Below are positions 8,517-17,275 of a stretch of DNA of 64,000 nucleotides, piece after piece; the first letter of the stretch is position 1; every line of letters starts with the position of its first letter. Origin of the DNA: JAPOUP01 sp965199865 (GTDB lineage Bacteria; Pseudomonadota; Alphaproteobacteria; Rhodobacterales; Rhodobacteraceae); NCBI GenBank assembly GCA_965199865.1, contig CBDATU010000020.1:605601-669600 (forward strand), given 5' to 3'. Below the pieces are notes generated by a model that saw nothing but the letters and a program-made list of their open reading frames with translations, ran no database searches and was not told where the DNA came from. The translations under genes were made by a program, and so were the position numbers.

Positions 8517-9755
8517 TCAGCACCTGCCGTCATTCGTGTAACGCCTCAGCTCCGCCCGCGCGACCTGTCTGCGATGCACTGCATCCGGTCCATCCGCAAG
8601 CCTCAGCGTACGAAGATGGGTCCACATATGCGCAAGCGGCTGGTCCTGGCTGATGCCAGCGGCACCATGCATCTGCATCGCCTCATCAACGACCGTCAGC
8701 GCCATAAGCGGTGCCACAACCTTAACCTGGTGAATCCACGGCTGTGCCTGACGCACGCCCACCGTATCCATCATGTAGGCTGCCTTGAGACACAGAAGCC
8801 GCGCCTGTTCGATCTCCATCCTGGCATTGGCGATGATGTCCTGATTTGCGCCCAGCCCGGCAAGTGGTTTGCCGAATGCGCGGCGTGCCAGCGCACGGCG
8901 GCACATCAGTTCCAGGGCTTTCTCCGCCTGCCCGATCGCACGCATGCAATGGTGAATGCGCCCGGGACCAAGACGCCCCTGGGCAACCTCGAATCCCCGG
9001 CCGCAGCCAAGAACCAGATCCTCGGCAGGCACGCGCACATCCGTGAAGCGGATATGCATGTGTCCATGCGGCGCGTCGTCGTGGCAGAACACCTGCATCG
9101 GGCGAAGCACCTCAATACCAGCCGCTCCAGCGGGAACGACAAACATGGAATGACGGCTGTGCCTCGGCGCATCCGGATCGGTGCAGGCCATGACAATATA
9201 GACCCTGGTCCTCGGGTCGCCAGCGCCACTCGCCCACCACTTCTCGCCGTTCAGTACCCAGTTTCCACCGTCATGCCGCGCCTCCAGCGAAATGTTTGTG
9301 GCGTCGGAACTCGCCACATCGGGTTCGGTCATTAGGTAGGCGGACCTGATTTCACCGGCCAGAAGCGGCTTCAGCCAGCGTTCCCTATGGGCTGCGGAAC
9401 CATATCGCTCCAGCACCTCCATATTGCCGGTATCGGGAGCATTGCAGTTGAACACTTCCGCGGCAATGCCAACCTTTCCCATCTCCTCGGCCAGATAGGC
9501 GTATTCCACGGTTGTCAAACCGAATCCCCTGTCCGAATCCGTCAGCCAGAAGTTCCACAGCCCCCTCTTCCTCGCCCTGGCCTTCAGGCCGTCAAGTATT
9601 TCCAGCTGGCGATCGGTGAACTGGAACCGGTCACCGGAAGGATGTCTGCCTACTTCCGCCTGGAATTCCGCATCCAACGGTTCGATTTCGTCCGAAACCA
9701 TGTCACGGACGGCCTTGATCAGCGGAGCCAACCGATCAGTAACGCCTAAATTCAT
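8517..9755 (-). CDS. Acyl-CoA dehydrogenase (ACAD10/11-like)
   Basis: The 412-residue product spans the N-terminal alpha domain, the middle beta domain (YLMTEPDVASSDATN, GEKWWASGAG) and the C-terminal FAD/acyl domain (RRAFGKPL, QMHGAAGISQD, RTLRLADGPDAVH). It oxidises acyl-CoA thioesters to enoyl-CoA using FAD and passes electrons to ETF. The HGAAG...LRLADGPDAVH ending is typical of the ACAD10/11 branch, which fits the kinase-like gene downstream. An AGGGG stretch precedes ATG 9755. Confidence 0.93.
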   Translation of the reverse strand: MNLGVTDRLAPLIKAVRDMVSDEIEPLDAEFQAEVGRHPSGDRFQFTDRQLEILDGLKARARKRGLWNFWLTDSDRGFGLTTVEYAYLAEEMGKVGIAAEVFNCNAPDTGNMEVLERYGSAAHRERWLKPLLAGEIRSAYLMTEPDVASSDATNISLEARHDGGNWVLNGEKWWASGAGDPRTRVYIVMACTDPDAPRHSRHSMFVVPAGAAGIEVLRPMQVFCHDDAPHGHMHIRFTDVRVPAEDLVLGCGRGFEVAQGRLGPGRIHHCMRAIGQAEKALELMCRRALARRAFGKPLAGLGANQDIIANARMEIEQARLLCLKAAYMMDTVGVRQAQPWIHQVKVVAPLMALTVVDEAMQMHGAAGISQDQPLAHMWTHLRTLRLADGPDAVHRRQVARAELRRYTNDGRC

Positions 9756-10067
9756 TGAACACCCCTGCCCATTGCATCCAAAACAGTCAAGCGACCCGGA
9801 TTCCGTAGCACAGCACGCGGCATCAGGCTCAAAGGAACCCGGCCCGTCCCCCGGAACAGGTCTGGCGGTTTGCGACGATCATTCGCGCCACCGGCGATCA
9901 GCACCCCTATGCCACTTCGGTGAAACCGCTGCAGCCGCACGAAACCGTCTGGCACTGGATCACCCCCTTGCCGTTCCAGGTTCTTCCCGCCTCCACGCTC
10001 ATATATCCACCGATAAGGAAGGCTCAGGTGGGCTAAAGACCGATGGTTACACATAGTCCGCCAGCCC
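9756..10067. other. Gene-free interval (312 bp)
   Basis: The interval between the acyl-CoA dehydrogenase start and the end of the MaoC gene holds no convincing gene. The minus frame 9752-10144 reads through it but has no family-like content and overlaps the MaoC C-terminus. It probably contains the promoter of the dehydrogenase, though no box stands out. Confidence 0.4.
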
Positions 10068-10523
10068 TCACGCAAAGTAGTGGCGGTTGATCCATTCGGC
10101 GACCAGCGCCGGTTTAGGATGGTCTTCGATTTCAACCTCCACATCCCAGATCAACGTGATCTCGCCAGACCTGCGTTCCTCAATGGATTTCAGACGGAAA
10201 CTCCCCCGAATGCGGGTACCTGACCGCACCGGCGCCAGAAAGCGAAGACGGTTGAAGCCATAGTTCACGCTGTAGGCAGCGTCCGTCGGCCGCAACTGAG
10301 CGTCATTCGCCATCGCGCTCAGCATCGAAAGCGTCAGGAATCCATGGGCGATTGTGCCGCCAAGCGGTGTCCGGGCGGCGCGCTCCGGATCAATATGGAT
10401 GAACTGCAGATCCCCGACTAGTTCAGCATGGGTGTCGATCATCCCCTGTGCCATAGTGAACCAGCGTGAAAGGCCTGTGCGCTTTCCGATCATACCGCGC
10501 AGATCAGTTCCTGAACCGCCCAT
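10068..10523 (-). CDS. MaoC-type (R)-specific enoyl-CoA hydratase
   Basis: This 151-residue hotdog-fold protein has the hydratase-2 motif: FIHIDPERAARTPLGGTIAHGF, with the catalytic Asp and His of the D-x(4)-A...H-G type. It hydrates enoyl-CoA in beta-oxidation or related routes. ATG 10523 is preferred to the upstream frame (10577): it sits one base past the SDR stop (TGA-C-ATG on the minus strand), giving a tightly coupled SDR-MaoC pair, and the product then starts at the usual place. Confidence 0.9.
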   Translation of the reverse strand: MGGSGTDLRGMIGKRTGLSRWFTMAQGMIDTHAELVGDLQFIHIDPERAARTPLGGTIAHGFLTLSMLSAMANDAQLRPTDAAYSVNYGFNRLRFLAPVRSGTRIRGSFRLKSIEERRSGEITLIWDVEVEIEDHPKPALVAEWINRHYFA

Positions 10524-10524
10524 C

Positions 10525-11346
10525 TCAGTCGGTCGCGGATTCAAAGATCGGCGGACCAGTCTGGACATTGATGCCACCCGAAACGGGAATCACGGCCCCT
10601 GTAACATATGCCCCGCCTTTCCCGCAGAGAAACTGCAGACAGGCGGCAATGTCTTCGGGCGCACCGACTCGGCCCAATGGCACAGCCCGTCCAACCTTTT
10701 CGCGCTTCTCCGGACTGGCGGTGGCGAAGGCTGTCATGTTGCTTACAAAAGGCCCCGGAGCCAGGGAATTGACGGTGATCGACTCCCTGGCTAGCTCCTT
10801 TGCGAGAATCCGGGTCAGGTGGTGCACGGCCGATTTGGAAGCCGCGTAGCTGAATGCACCATCACCCATCGCGACCTCTCCCATGACACTGCCCACATTG
10901 ACGACCCGTGCCGGATCTTCTGGAGTCGCAGCGGCGCGTAGCCTGGGCAGGAGCTGCTGGGTCAGATGAAACAGACCTGTCACGTTGACGCTCAGCACTC
11001 TCTCCCAGGCATCGTAGGGAAAGGCTCCGAGTTCCCCGCCCCAGGCCCGGCCCGCATTGTTCATGAGTATGTGCAGCTTATCCACATGTTCCCCCACAGA
11101 CCCCATCAGCGCCACAATGCCACTTTCGCTGCCTACATCACCCACGAAACCTTCAGCGCAGCCCGGAAGACCCAACGCGTTAAGCTCAGCCGCCGCTGCC
11201 TCACAAGCGTCACCCTTACGACTGGCAATCATCACCCGAGCTCCGGCCGCCATCAGCCCATGCGTGGCCATTCGCCCAATGCCGGTCGCACCACCTGTGA
11301 CCAGTGCGTTCTTTCCCGCCAGCGAAAACAGAGTTTCCGGAACCAT
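10525..11346 (-). CDS. Short-chain dehydrogenase/reductase
   Basis: A 273-residue classical SDR: Rossmann cofactor motif TGGATGIG, NNAG, active-site Ser in VNVGSVMGE, catalytic YAASKSA, and PG in NSLAPGPF. Probably an NAD(P)H-dependent 3-hydroxyacyl-CoA or related alcohol dehydrogenase acting with the neighbouring hydratase and dehydrogenase; the substrate is not readable from sequence. The start at 11346 is supported by a strong GGAGGAG six bases upstream. The frame extends to 11580, but that part covers the divergent promoter region. Confidence 0.92.
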   Translation of the reverse strand: MVPETLFSLAGKNALVTGGATGIGRMATHGLMAAGARVMIASRKGDACEAAAAELNALGLPGCAEGFVGDVGSESGIVALMGSVGEHVDKLHILMNNAGRAWGGELGAFPYDAWERVLSVNVTGLFHLTQQLLPRLRAAATPEDPARVVNVGSVMGEVAMGDGAFSYAASKSAVHHLTRILAKELARESITVNSLAPGPFVSNMTAFATASPEKREKVGRAVPLGRVGAPEDIAACLQFLCGKGGAYVTGAVIPVSGGINVQTGPPIFESATD

Positions 11347-11440
11347 GTGTCTCCTCCCTGCCCTGAACATCGCAGTGGGCGTCTGCGTTGACAAGGGGTG
11401 CGGGCGCTGCAAGGAGGTGCCAAACATCAAGGAGAGTTCG

Positions 11441-12430
11441 ATGCGCGCCATGATGAGCATGCAGACCGGCGGACCCGAAACGCTACAGCCGCATGAAACC
11501 GAAACACCGGAACCGAAGCCAGGCGAGGTGCGAATCGCGGTTCGCGCGGCGGGTGTGAATTTCCCTGACACGCTGATCATCCGCGACCGTTACCAGTATC
11601 GGCCGGAACGACCTTTCGCGCCAGGTGGGGAGGTTGCCGGAGTGGTTGATGCCACCGGAGACGGTGTGGAATGCCTTGCCAGGGGCGACCGTGTGCTTGG
11701 CCTGCCGCTCTTCGGCGGCTTCGCAACCCATGTCTGCGTCCCGCAGAATATGGTTCATCGGATTCCCGACGAAATGAGCGTTGAGGAAGCAGCGGGATTC
11801 GCCCTCACCTACGGGACAAGCCATTATGCACTGACGGGACGCGGTGCCCTGAAACCTGGCGAGACCCTATTGGTGCTCGGCGCGGCGGGAGGGATAGGCG
11901 CAAGCGCGGTGGAACTCGGCAAGGCGGCGGATGCGCGGGTCGTTGCGGCGGTATCGACCGAGGCGAAAGCCAAATTCTGCCGGGAACTCGGAGCCGACGA
12001 GGTGCTGGTCTATCCCCGCCAGATGGACCGGACGGCACAAAAGGCGTTCGGCGCGGCGATCAAGGCAAGGGTGCCAGACGGAGTGGATGTGATATATGAC
12101 CCCGTAGGCGGTGATTACGCGGAGCCCGCGCTACGGGCCATCGCCTGGAACGGCCGGTTTCTGGTGATTGGCTTTCCCGCCGGCATCCCGGCAATCCCGC
12201 TGAACCTGCCACTCCTGAAAGGCTGCCAGATCGTGGGAGTGTTCTGGGGTGCGCATGCGACCCGGGAACCGGAAGCACATTCCCGGGAAATGGAAGAACT
12301 TATGGCACTGTATGTCGCCGGGAGGATCAGGCCCCGGATTTCGGAACTGTTCGCTCTGGAAGACGCTGCGGACGCATTGCGGCGAATCGATGCGCGCGAA
12401 GCGAAAGGCAAGATCGTCCTGACAGTCTGA
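11441..12430 (+). CDS. NADPH:quinone oxidoreductase family (zinc-free MDR)
   Basis: The 329-residue product opens like quinone oxidoreductases (MRAMMSMQTGGPETL), has a GroES-like N-domain (RAAGVNFPDTLI) and a Rossmann domain (VLGAAGGIGASAVELGKA). No structural-zinc cysteine cluster is present, fitting the zeta-crystallin/QOR subgroup rather than alcohol dehydrogenases. AAGGAGAG lies a few bases before ATG 11441. It is the only plus-strand gene of the acyl-CoA cluster and is transcribed divergently from the SDR-MaoC pair, with a 94-base shared promoter gap. Confidence 0.92.
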   Translation: MRAMMSMQTGGPETLQPHETETPEPKPGEVRIAVRAAGVNFPDTLIIRDRYQYRPERPFAPGGEVAGVVDATGDGVECLARGDRVLGLPLFGGFATHVCVPQNMVHRIPDEMSVEEAAGFALTYGTSHYALTGRGALKPGETLLVLGAAGGIGASAVELGKAADARVVAAVSTEAKAKFCRELGADEVLVYPRQMDRTAQKAFGAAIKARVPDGVDVIYDPVGGDYAEPALRAIAWNGRFLVIGFPAGIPAIPLNLPLLKGCQIVGVFWGAHATREPEAHSREMEELMALYVAGRIRPRISELFALEDAADALRRIDAREAKGKIVLTV

Positions 12431-12469
12431 CAGCCTCCCGGGTCTGGCGGCTTCCGCCGCACCGTCAGG

Positions 12470-14104
12470 CTAATCGGGCAGTTTATGGTCCGCGTAGATC
12501 CGCCGCAGATTCAGTTTGTTGACCTTGCCGGTCGCGGTGAGCGGCAGGGTGTCGACAAAAATAATGTCATCTGGCACCTGCCACTTCGCCAGCTGCGCCT
12601 CCAGATGGGCACGGATCCCGATCACATCCGGATCCTCAACCGCCGGGACGGCAATCAGGACGGGCCGCTCGTCCCATTTCGGATGCGGTACTGCGATGGC
12701 CGCGCAGTTGGTGATGTGCGGATGCGCCATGGCCAGGTTCTCCACATCAAGCGAACTGATCCATTCCCCTCCCGATTTGATCAGATCCTTGGAGCGGTCG
12801 GTGATGGTCAGGAATCCTTCGGGCGAGATCGAAGCCACATCTCCGGTACCGAACCATCCTTCATCGTCAAACGCCGTCGCGTTCGCCTCTTCGTTGTTGA
12901 AATAACCCGAAACGATGGTTGGACCCCGCACGAACAGCTCACCCACCGCCTTGCCGTCATGTGGCTGGCGACTGCCGTCGCCATCGACGATCTTCAGGTC
13001 GACCATAAAGGCCCGGCGTCCCTGCGTTGACTTGAGTCGCAGCCGCTCCTCAAACGGAAGAGCCATCATTTCGGGTGACAGGTTTCCGAGAGTGCCAATC
13101 GGGGTCATCTCAGTCATGCCCCAGGCATGGCAGACGGATACGCCCAGTTCCTCAAATCCCTGGATGAGGGACGTCGCCGCTGCGGAGCCCCCAATCACGA
13201 CCTCACCCAGTTCCGCGGGCTTGCGTCCGCGCTTCCTGATCTCCTCCATCAACCCCAGCCAGACCGTGGGCACTCCCCAGGCAGCGAATACACTTTCCGC
13301 CTCCATGAGTTCCCATAGCGATGCGCCGTCAAGCCTCGGACCAGGCATTACCAGCGTGGTGCCGGTCAACGGCGCGGCATGGGCAGCTCCCCAGGCGTTG
13401 GCGTGGAACAGTGGCACCACAGGCAGCAGGCGTTTGCCCATACGTAGCGATTTCTGCATCGACACGCCGACCAGCAGCGCATGAAGCACCTGGGCACGAT
13501 GCGAATAAAGCGCGCCTTTGGGAGCTCCTGTTGTGCCTGACGTGTAGCAGAGCCCGGCGGCGTCATTCTCCCCTACATCATACCAGACGAAGTCGTCATC
13601 CTGCGCCGCCAGCATGTCCTCATAGCAGTGCACGTTCGGCAGCGAGGTCTCCGGCATGTTCGCCACATCGATGAGAAGGACATAGTGAAGCCGCCTGGAA
13701 AGCCGTGGCAGCAGCCTTTCCACAAGCGGCACGAAAGTCAGGTCCAGAAACATGACCCGGTCTTCGGCATGTTCGATGATGTAGGCGAGCTGCTCACTGG
13801 ACAGACGCGGGTTCAGCGTGTGACAGACGGCGCCAATTCCCGGGATGCCAAAATACAGTTCCATATGCCGGTAACCGTTCCACGCCAGGGTGGCGATCCG
13901 ATCTCCGGATCCAATTCCCATGGCCAGCAGGGCTTTCGCCAGCTTTCTGCAGCGTATGCCCATTTCGGCGTAGGATTCGCGATGGATGCCACCTTCGACG
14001 GCGGACGAAACGATTCCGGCGGCACCATGAATTTCCTCTGCATATGTAAGGATGTCAGCAACGCGAAGTGGCCTGTCCATCATCATCCCGCGCATCGGCA
14101 ACAC
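12470..14104 (-). CDS. Long-chain fatty-acid--CoA ligase (AMP-dependent)
   Basis: The 544-residue adenylate-forming enzyme contains the P-loop YTSGTTGAPKGALYSH, the A5 region HAWGMTEMTPIG, the A7/A8 stretch GWFGTGDVASI...ITDRSKDLIKSGGEWIS and the C-terminal catalytic Lys in LPLTATGKVNKL. It activates a carboxylic acid to acyl-AMP and then acyl-CoA, which would feed the acyl-CoA dehydrogenase, hydratase and SDR encoded nearby. Several in-frame ATGs occupy the first ten codons (M1, M4, M7-M9), so the exact start may be up to 24 bases later. Convergent with the quinone oxidoreductase. Confidence 0.94.
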   Translation of the reverse strand: MLPMRGMMMDRPLRVADILTYAEEIHGAAGIVSSAVEGGIHRESYAEMGIRCRKLAKALLAMGIGSGDRIATLAWNGYRHMELYFGIPGIGAVCHTLNPRLSSEQLAYIIEHAEDRVMFLDLTFVPLVERLLPRLSRRLHYVLLIDVANMPETSLPNVHCYEDMLAAQDDDFVWYDVGENDAAGLCYTSGTTGAPKGALYSHRAQVLHALLVGVSMQKSLRMGKRLLPVVPLFHANAWGAAHAAPLTGTTLVMPGPRLDGASLWELMEAESVFAAWGVPTVWLGLMEEIRKRGRKPAELGEVVIGGSAAATSLIQGFEELGVSVCHAWGMTEMTPIGTLGNLSPEMMALPFEERLRLKSTQGRRAFMVDLKIVDGDGSRQPHDGKAVGELFVRGPTIVSGYFNNEEANATAFDDEGWFGTGDVASISPEGFLTITDRSKDLIKSGGEWISSLDVENLAMAHPHITNCAAIAVPHPKWDERPVLIAVPAVEDPDVIGIRAHLEAQLAKWQVPDDIIFVDTLPLTATGKVNKLNLRRIYADHKLPD

Positions 14105-14323
14105 CTTTCAGTTCAACTCCCTGAACAGGATTCCCCGCGGCGTGTACCGTTGCAAGGGCTGAAATCTGGCAGGGCCGTCTTTCCCCGCACATCACAAGGG
14201 CCTCCCTCTCCCGCACTGAAATCAGCCACCCTCACCGAACGGAAACCAAAGCCGTCCGGCAGAGGACCGCTTCCACAGTGCCCAGCATTGCGGAACACTC
14301 GCAACGACCCTGAGCGTAGAGGA

Positions 14324-14761
14324 TCAACTGGAGATAAGGCGCGCAAAGACCGCGCGGGCGGTGTTTTCCAATGGCACGGGTCGGCGGGCATCACGGGACA
14401 CGTTGACATGGGTAAACCGGCCAGTAGCTGACGCCTGCTCCTCATCGTTCCGGAAGATGCTTATCTCGTAGGTAACGGAAGTGTTCCCAAGACGCGTGAT
14501 CCGCAGCCCCGCCTCGATTCCGTCTCCAAACGCGATCTCCCTGAAGTAGTCACATTCAGATGCCGCCACGAGAAAGACGGTCTCTGACCCGCCCAGATCC
14601 AGCAAATCGTTTGCGATTAGAAAGGCCTGAACCGCAGTATCGAATAACAGATAATGCACAGCATTGTTCATATGGCCGTAGATGTCCGTGTCGGCCCAGC
14701 GCATCTGCAACGGCTCGAAATGGGGGTAATCAGCGCGCCGTCCGGGCTGGGGACGGATCAT
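14324..14761 (-). CDS. Acyl-CoA thioesterase (4-hydroxybenzoyl-CoA thioesterase fold)
   Basis: This 145-residue hotdog protein has the 4HBT motif RWADTDIYGHMNNAVHY, where the Asp of DTD is the catalytic acid, followed by YFDTAVQ-like FDTA and the EIAFGDGIEAGLRI strand. It hydrolyses acyl-CoA to free acid. It overlaps the upstream reductase gene by four bases (ATGA), so the two are translationally coupled. Substrate chain length cannot be told. Confidence 0.9.
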   Translation of the reverse strand: MIRPQPGRRADYPHFEPLQMRWADTDIYGHMNNAVHYLLFDTAVQAFLIANDLLDLGGSETVFLVAASECDYFREIAFGDGIEAGLRITRLGNTSVTYEISIFRNDEEQASATGRFTHVNVSRDARRPVPLENTARAVFARLISS

Positions 14762-15777
14762 GGCATCTCCCCGACCCGAACAAGCTGCTTTCCGAAATTG
14801 CCGCCCACAAGCAGGTCAAGGAAGGCCTGCGGCGCGTTCTCCAGCCCTTCGGTAACCGTCTCCCGGTAATGAAATTCGCCTGATTTCACCAGCGGCCCCA
14901 CCTCCCTCAGGAAGGGTCCAAGGCGGTCCATGTGCTCAAACACGATAAAGCCCTGCACACGCAGCTTTCGCACCAGAATCGTGCGCCACATCCTGGGCAG
15001 TGGCATGGCGTCCTCTACACCTTCGCCGGAATACCAGGCGATCATACCGCAGACAGCGATACGACCGTGATCATTCATTCGCGGAAGAACCGCTTCCAGC
15101 GTCTTTCCGCCAACGTTTTCGTAGTAGCAGTCGACTCCCTTCGGGGTCTGGGCCCTGAGTGCTTCCGCAAGCTGCGGATCCCGGTGATCGAGACAGACGT
15201 CATAGCCCAGCCTTTCGACCGCATAGGCGCATTTCTCCGTGCCGCCGGCGACACCCACCGTCCGCATGCCCCTGCGAACCGCAAGCTGGCCAACCACGGA
15301 GCCAACGGCGCCGGTGGCTGCGGAAACGACCAGAGTCTCGCCCGGCTGCCCGGCAAGGATGTCGTTCAGCCCAACCCAAGCGGTATGTCCTGGCATGCCG
15401 AGAACACCGAGCGCGGTGGAGACCGGCGCAAGATCAGGGTCGATTTTCCGGCACTGCCGGGCGTCCGCGACAGCGTGACTGGCCCAGCCGGTGCGTCCAA
15501 CCACGATGTCTCCGGCCTGGAACCGGTCATCGTTTGACGCAATGATCTCACCGACACCAGCCGCTTCCATTGTGCCACCGACCTCCACCGGAGAGGCATA
15601 GGATCTCGCGGCGTCCATACGGCCACGCATATATGGATCCAGCGATAGCCAGATGGTCCGGACCAGAACTTCGCCATCGCCCGGTTCCGGTAGGTGGGTC
15701 GCCTCAAGGCGAAAATTGTCCAGGGTTGGAGTGCCCTTGGGCCGACTGGCAAGGACAATACGTTGGGCTTCGGTCAT
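14758..15777 (-). CDS. NADP-dependent oxidoreductase (CurA/PTGR family)
   Basis: The 339-residue MDR enzyme has the family opening (IVLASRPKGTPTLDNFRLE), LSLDPYMRGRM, GMPGHTAWVGL, and the cofactor motif SAATGAVGSVVGQLA followed by YYENVGGKTLEAVLP. Family members reduce the double bond of alpha,beta-unsaturated ketones or aldehydes using NADPH. First gene of a two-gene unit with the thioesterase. The role in acyl-CoA metabolism is inferred from context only. Confidence 0.92.
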   Translation of the reverse strand: MTEAQRIVLASRPKGTPTLDNFRLEATHLPEPGDGEVLVRTIWLSLDPYMRGRMDAARSYASPVEVGGTMEAAGVGEIIASNDDRFQAGDIVVGRTGWASHAVADARQCRKIDPDLAPVSTALGVLGMPGHTAWVGLNDILAGQPGETLVVSAATGAVGSVVGQLAVRRGMRTVGVAGGTEKCAYAVERLGYDVCLDHRDPQLAEALRAQTPKGVDCYYENVGGKTLEAVLPRMNDHGRIAVCGMIAWYSGEGVEDAMPLPRMWRTILVRKLRVQGFIVFEHMDRLGPFLREVGPLVKSGEFHYRETVTEGLENAPQAFLDLLVGGNFGKQLVRVGEMP

Positions 15778-16009
15778 GTGCTGGAACTCCTGCTGCGTAA
15801 TTGTGGCACTGGCGGGGTTTCGGGCGTCATGCAGGACTGGACCGGAATATGGCCCTTCCTGCGCAACAGCATGTCATGGTGCAGCGCTATAGCCATTTCC
15901 TGACCAGTATCCAACATCAATACATGTATCAGGAGATCCGATACAGCTCGTTTTACCCGCCGCGATCATCATGACGGTGAGGCCACCCATGTCATTGACC
16001 ATAACCTTC

Positions 16010-16029
16010 AGGTTCCGCTTCCGGAACCT
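16010..16029. terminator. Perfect 8-bp inverted repeat with 4-nt loop
   Basis: AGGTTCCG at 16010-16017 pairs perfectly with CGGAACCT at 16022-16029 around the loop CTTC. No T-run follows on either strand, so a role as terminator is doubtful; it could also be the remnant of a mobile element end. Confidence 0.3.
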
Positions 16030-16475
16030 ATCGGGTGATCCGGCTGCGATGGCGCCGCCCCCCGACAGACACGGACGGTTCACTCACGGAACACTGGCGC
16101 AATCTGGACAGCGATGGTCCAGCCAGCCGGAATGTTCTTTCCACGACAGGCGTAGGAGAGCACCCGATGGCCGATGCCATGAACCAACAACCGTCCTGAT
16201 CACCCGCACATACCGGGCATGAAGATCATCTCGCACCAGCCCAAACCGGTCCCGTCCCAATCATCCCACCTCCAGGACCGTAACCACAGAATGTTCCCAT
16301 ACGGTTGCTGTAAATGGCTGGACCCGGGCCGTGCCGGACCCGATATTTCGGCGTCCGGCGGAACCACGGATGAAGATATGCCAGACGAACCGGAAATCCA
16401 CACGCTCCACCTCCTGCGGCACGGAGCCGGGCCTGCCATTCACAACCAACCGCTTGTAGCCGTTCAGCAGATTCC

Positions 16476-16494
16476 GTAAGTTTCATTTACTTAC
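16476..16494. promoter_or_regulatory. Inverted repeat upstream of the abrB-doc pair, candidate autoregulatory operator
   Basis: GTAAGT (16476-16481) and ACTTAC (16489-16494) form perfect 6-bp arms around TTCATTT, centred about 23 bases before the AbrB-type ATG. Toxin-antitoxin operons are commonly repressed by the antitoxin bound to such palindromes over the promoter; that function is inferred. Confidence 0.45.
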
Positions 16495-16507
16495 CAAGGG
16501 TGAATTC

Positions 16508-16738
16508 ATGCCAAGCGTCACGAAAATTGACGAATCGCATGGTGTCGTCATTCCCGTGACGATTCTTGCGCAGGCCGGCCTGACGTCCGGGGATTCCGTC
16601 GTCATGGTTCCGCTACAGGATGGAGTCCTCATTACCCAAGAGAACTCCGCATCCGGGCGTATGGTAGCGGAAATGCTTCAGAGCATGGATGACTGGCATG
16701 AAACCTACCACACGCTTGCCTCCGAAAGGCTGGGATGA
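16508..16738 (+). CDS. AbrB/MazE-type antitoxin
   Basis: This 76-residue protein has the swapped-hairpin AbrB pattern: VTKIDESHGVVIPVTILAQAGLTSGDSVVMVPLQDGVLITQ, a DNA-binding beta domain, followed by a short helical tail (MVAEMLQSMDDWHETY) that would bind and neutralise the toxin. AAGGG precedes the ATG. Its TGA overlaps the toxin ATG (ATGA at 16735-16738). Expected to repress its own operon through the inverted repeat just upstream. Confidence 0.82.
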   Translation: MPSVTKIDESHGVVIPVTILAQAGLTSGDSVVMVPLQDGVLITQENSASGRMVAEMLQSMDDWHETYHTLASERLG

Positions 16739-17220
16739 TCGACAGCCAGGGTGCGGCGCCATCTGTCGAGAGCATCAACGGTCAAATTCTGCCCACGGCC
16801 CGGATGGTGGCCCTGTTCCATGCGATGCAGCAGCGCCGTTATGGCGGGGCGAGGAGATTCCGCGATCACGGATTACTTGAGAGCGCCGTGGCGCGCGGAG
16901 CGCAGACGCTCGCCTATTCCACAACCAGCGATATCATCGAAGCAATCTGTGCCGTCACCGAAGGCATCATCCGCAATCATCCGTTCGTCGACGGCAATAA
17001 GCGCACCGCATTCGCCACCCTCGTCTCGACCCTTGCGACGAACGGTTACCGCCTCGAGATGGAACCGATCCAGGCAGCGCGATCGATCGTGGATTACGCG
17101 GCCAGCCGCATCACGTCCGAAAGGTTCCGCGATGGAATTCGGACCCACGCCACCAAGGAACCCGCGGGAGAGCCGACCGGGAGACTCCCTGATGCGGATG
17201 ACACCGCGCTCGTGCCCTAG
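16735..17220 (+). CDS. Doc/Fic-type death-on-curing toxin
   Basis: The 161-residue product carries the Fic/Doc active-site loop HPFVDGNKR (His82, Asp86, Asn88, Arg90), matching Doc HxFxDxNKR and followed by TAFATL. Known Doc enzymes phosphorylate EF-Tu, whereas Fic proteins AMPylate; the Asp in place of Fic's Glu and small size favour Doc. It is about 25-35 residues longer than P1 Doc, with a charged low-complexity C-terminal tail. Four-base overlap with the antitoxin gene. The gene ends in TAG. Confidence 0.88.
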   Translation: MIDSQGAAPSVESINGQILPTARMVALFHAMQQRRYGGARRFRDHGLLESAVARGAQTLAYSTTSDIIEAICAVTEGIIRNHPFVDGNKRTAFATLVSTLATNGYRLEMEPIQAARSIVDYAASRITSERFRDGIRTHATKEPAGEPTGRLPDADDTALVP

Positions 17221-17275
17221 GGACTGCCCCGGTTCCACTTGTATGCCCTTCTTCATGAAATGAATCAAAGGATGG

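Larger units (their letters stand above)
15778..16507. other. Gene-free interval at the left edge of the accessory island (730 bp)
   Basis: No open frame here looks like a real gene, and I could not read any decayed gene through frameshifts. The interval holds an 8-bp-stem hairpin at 16010-16029 and, at its right end, the inverted repeat ahead of the AbrB-type gene. It separates the acyl-CoA cluster from the toxin-antitoxin and helicase genes. Confidence 0.45.
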
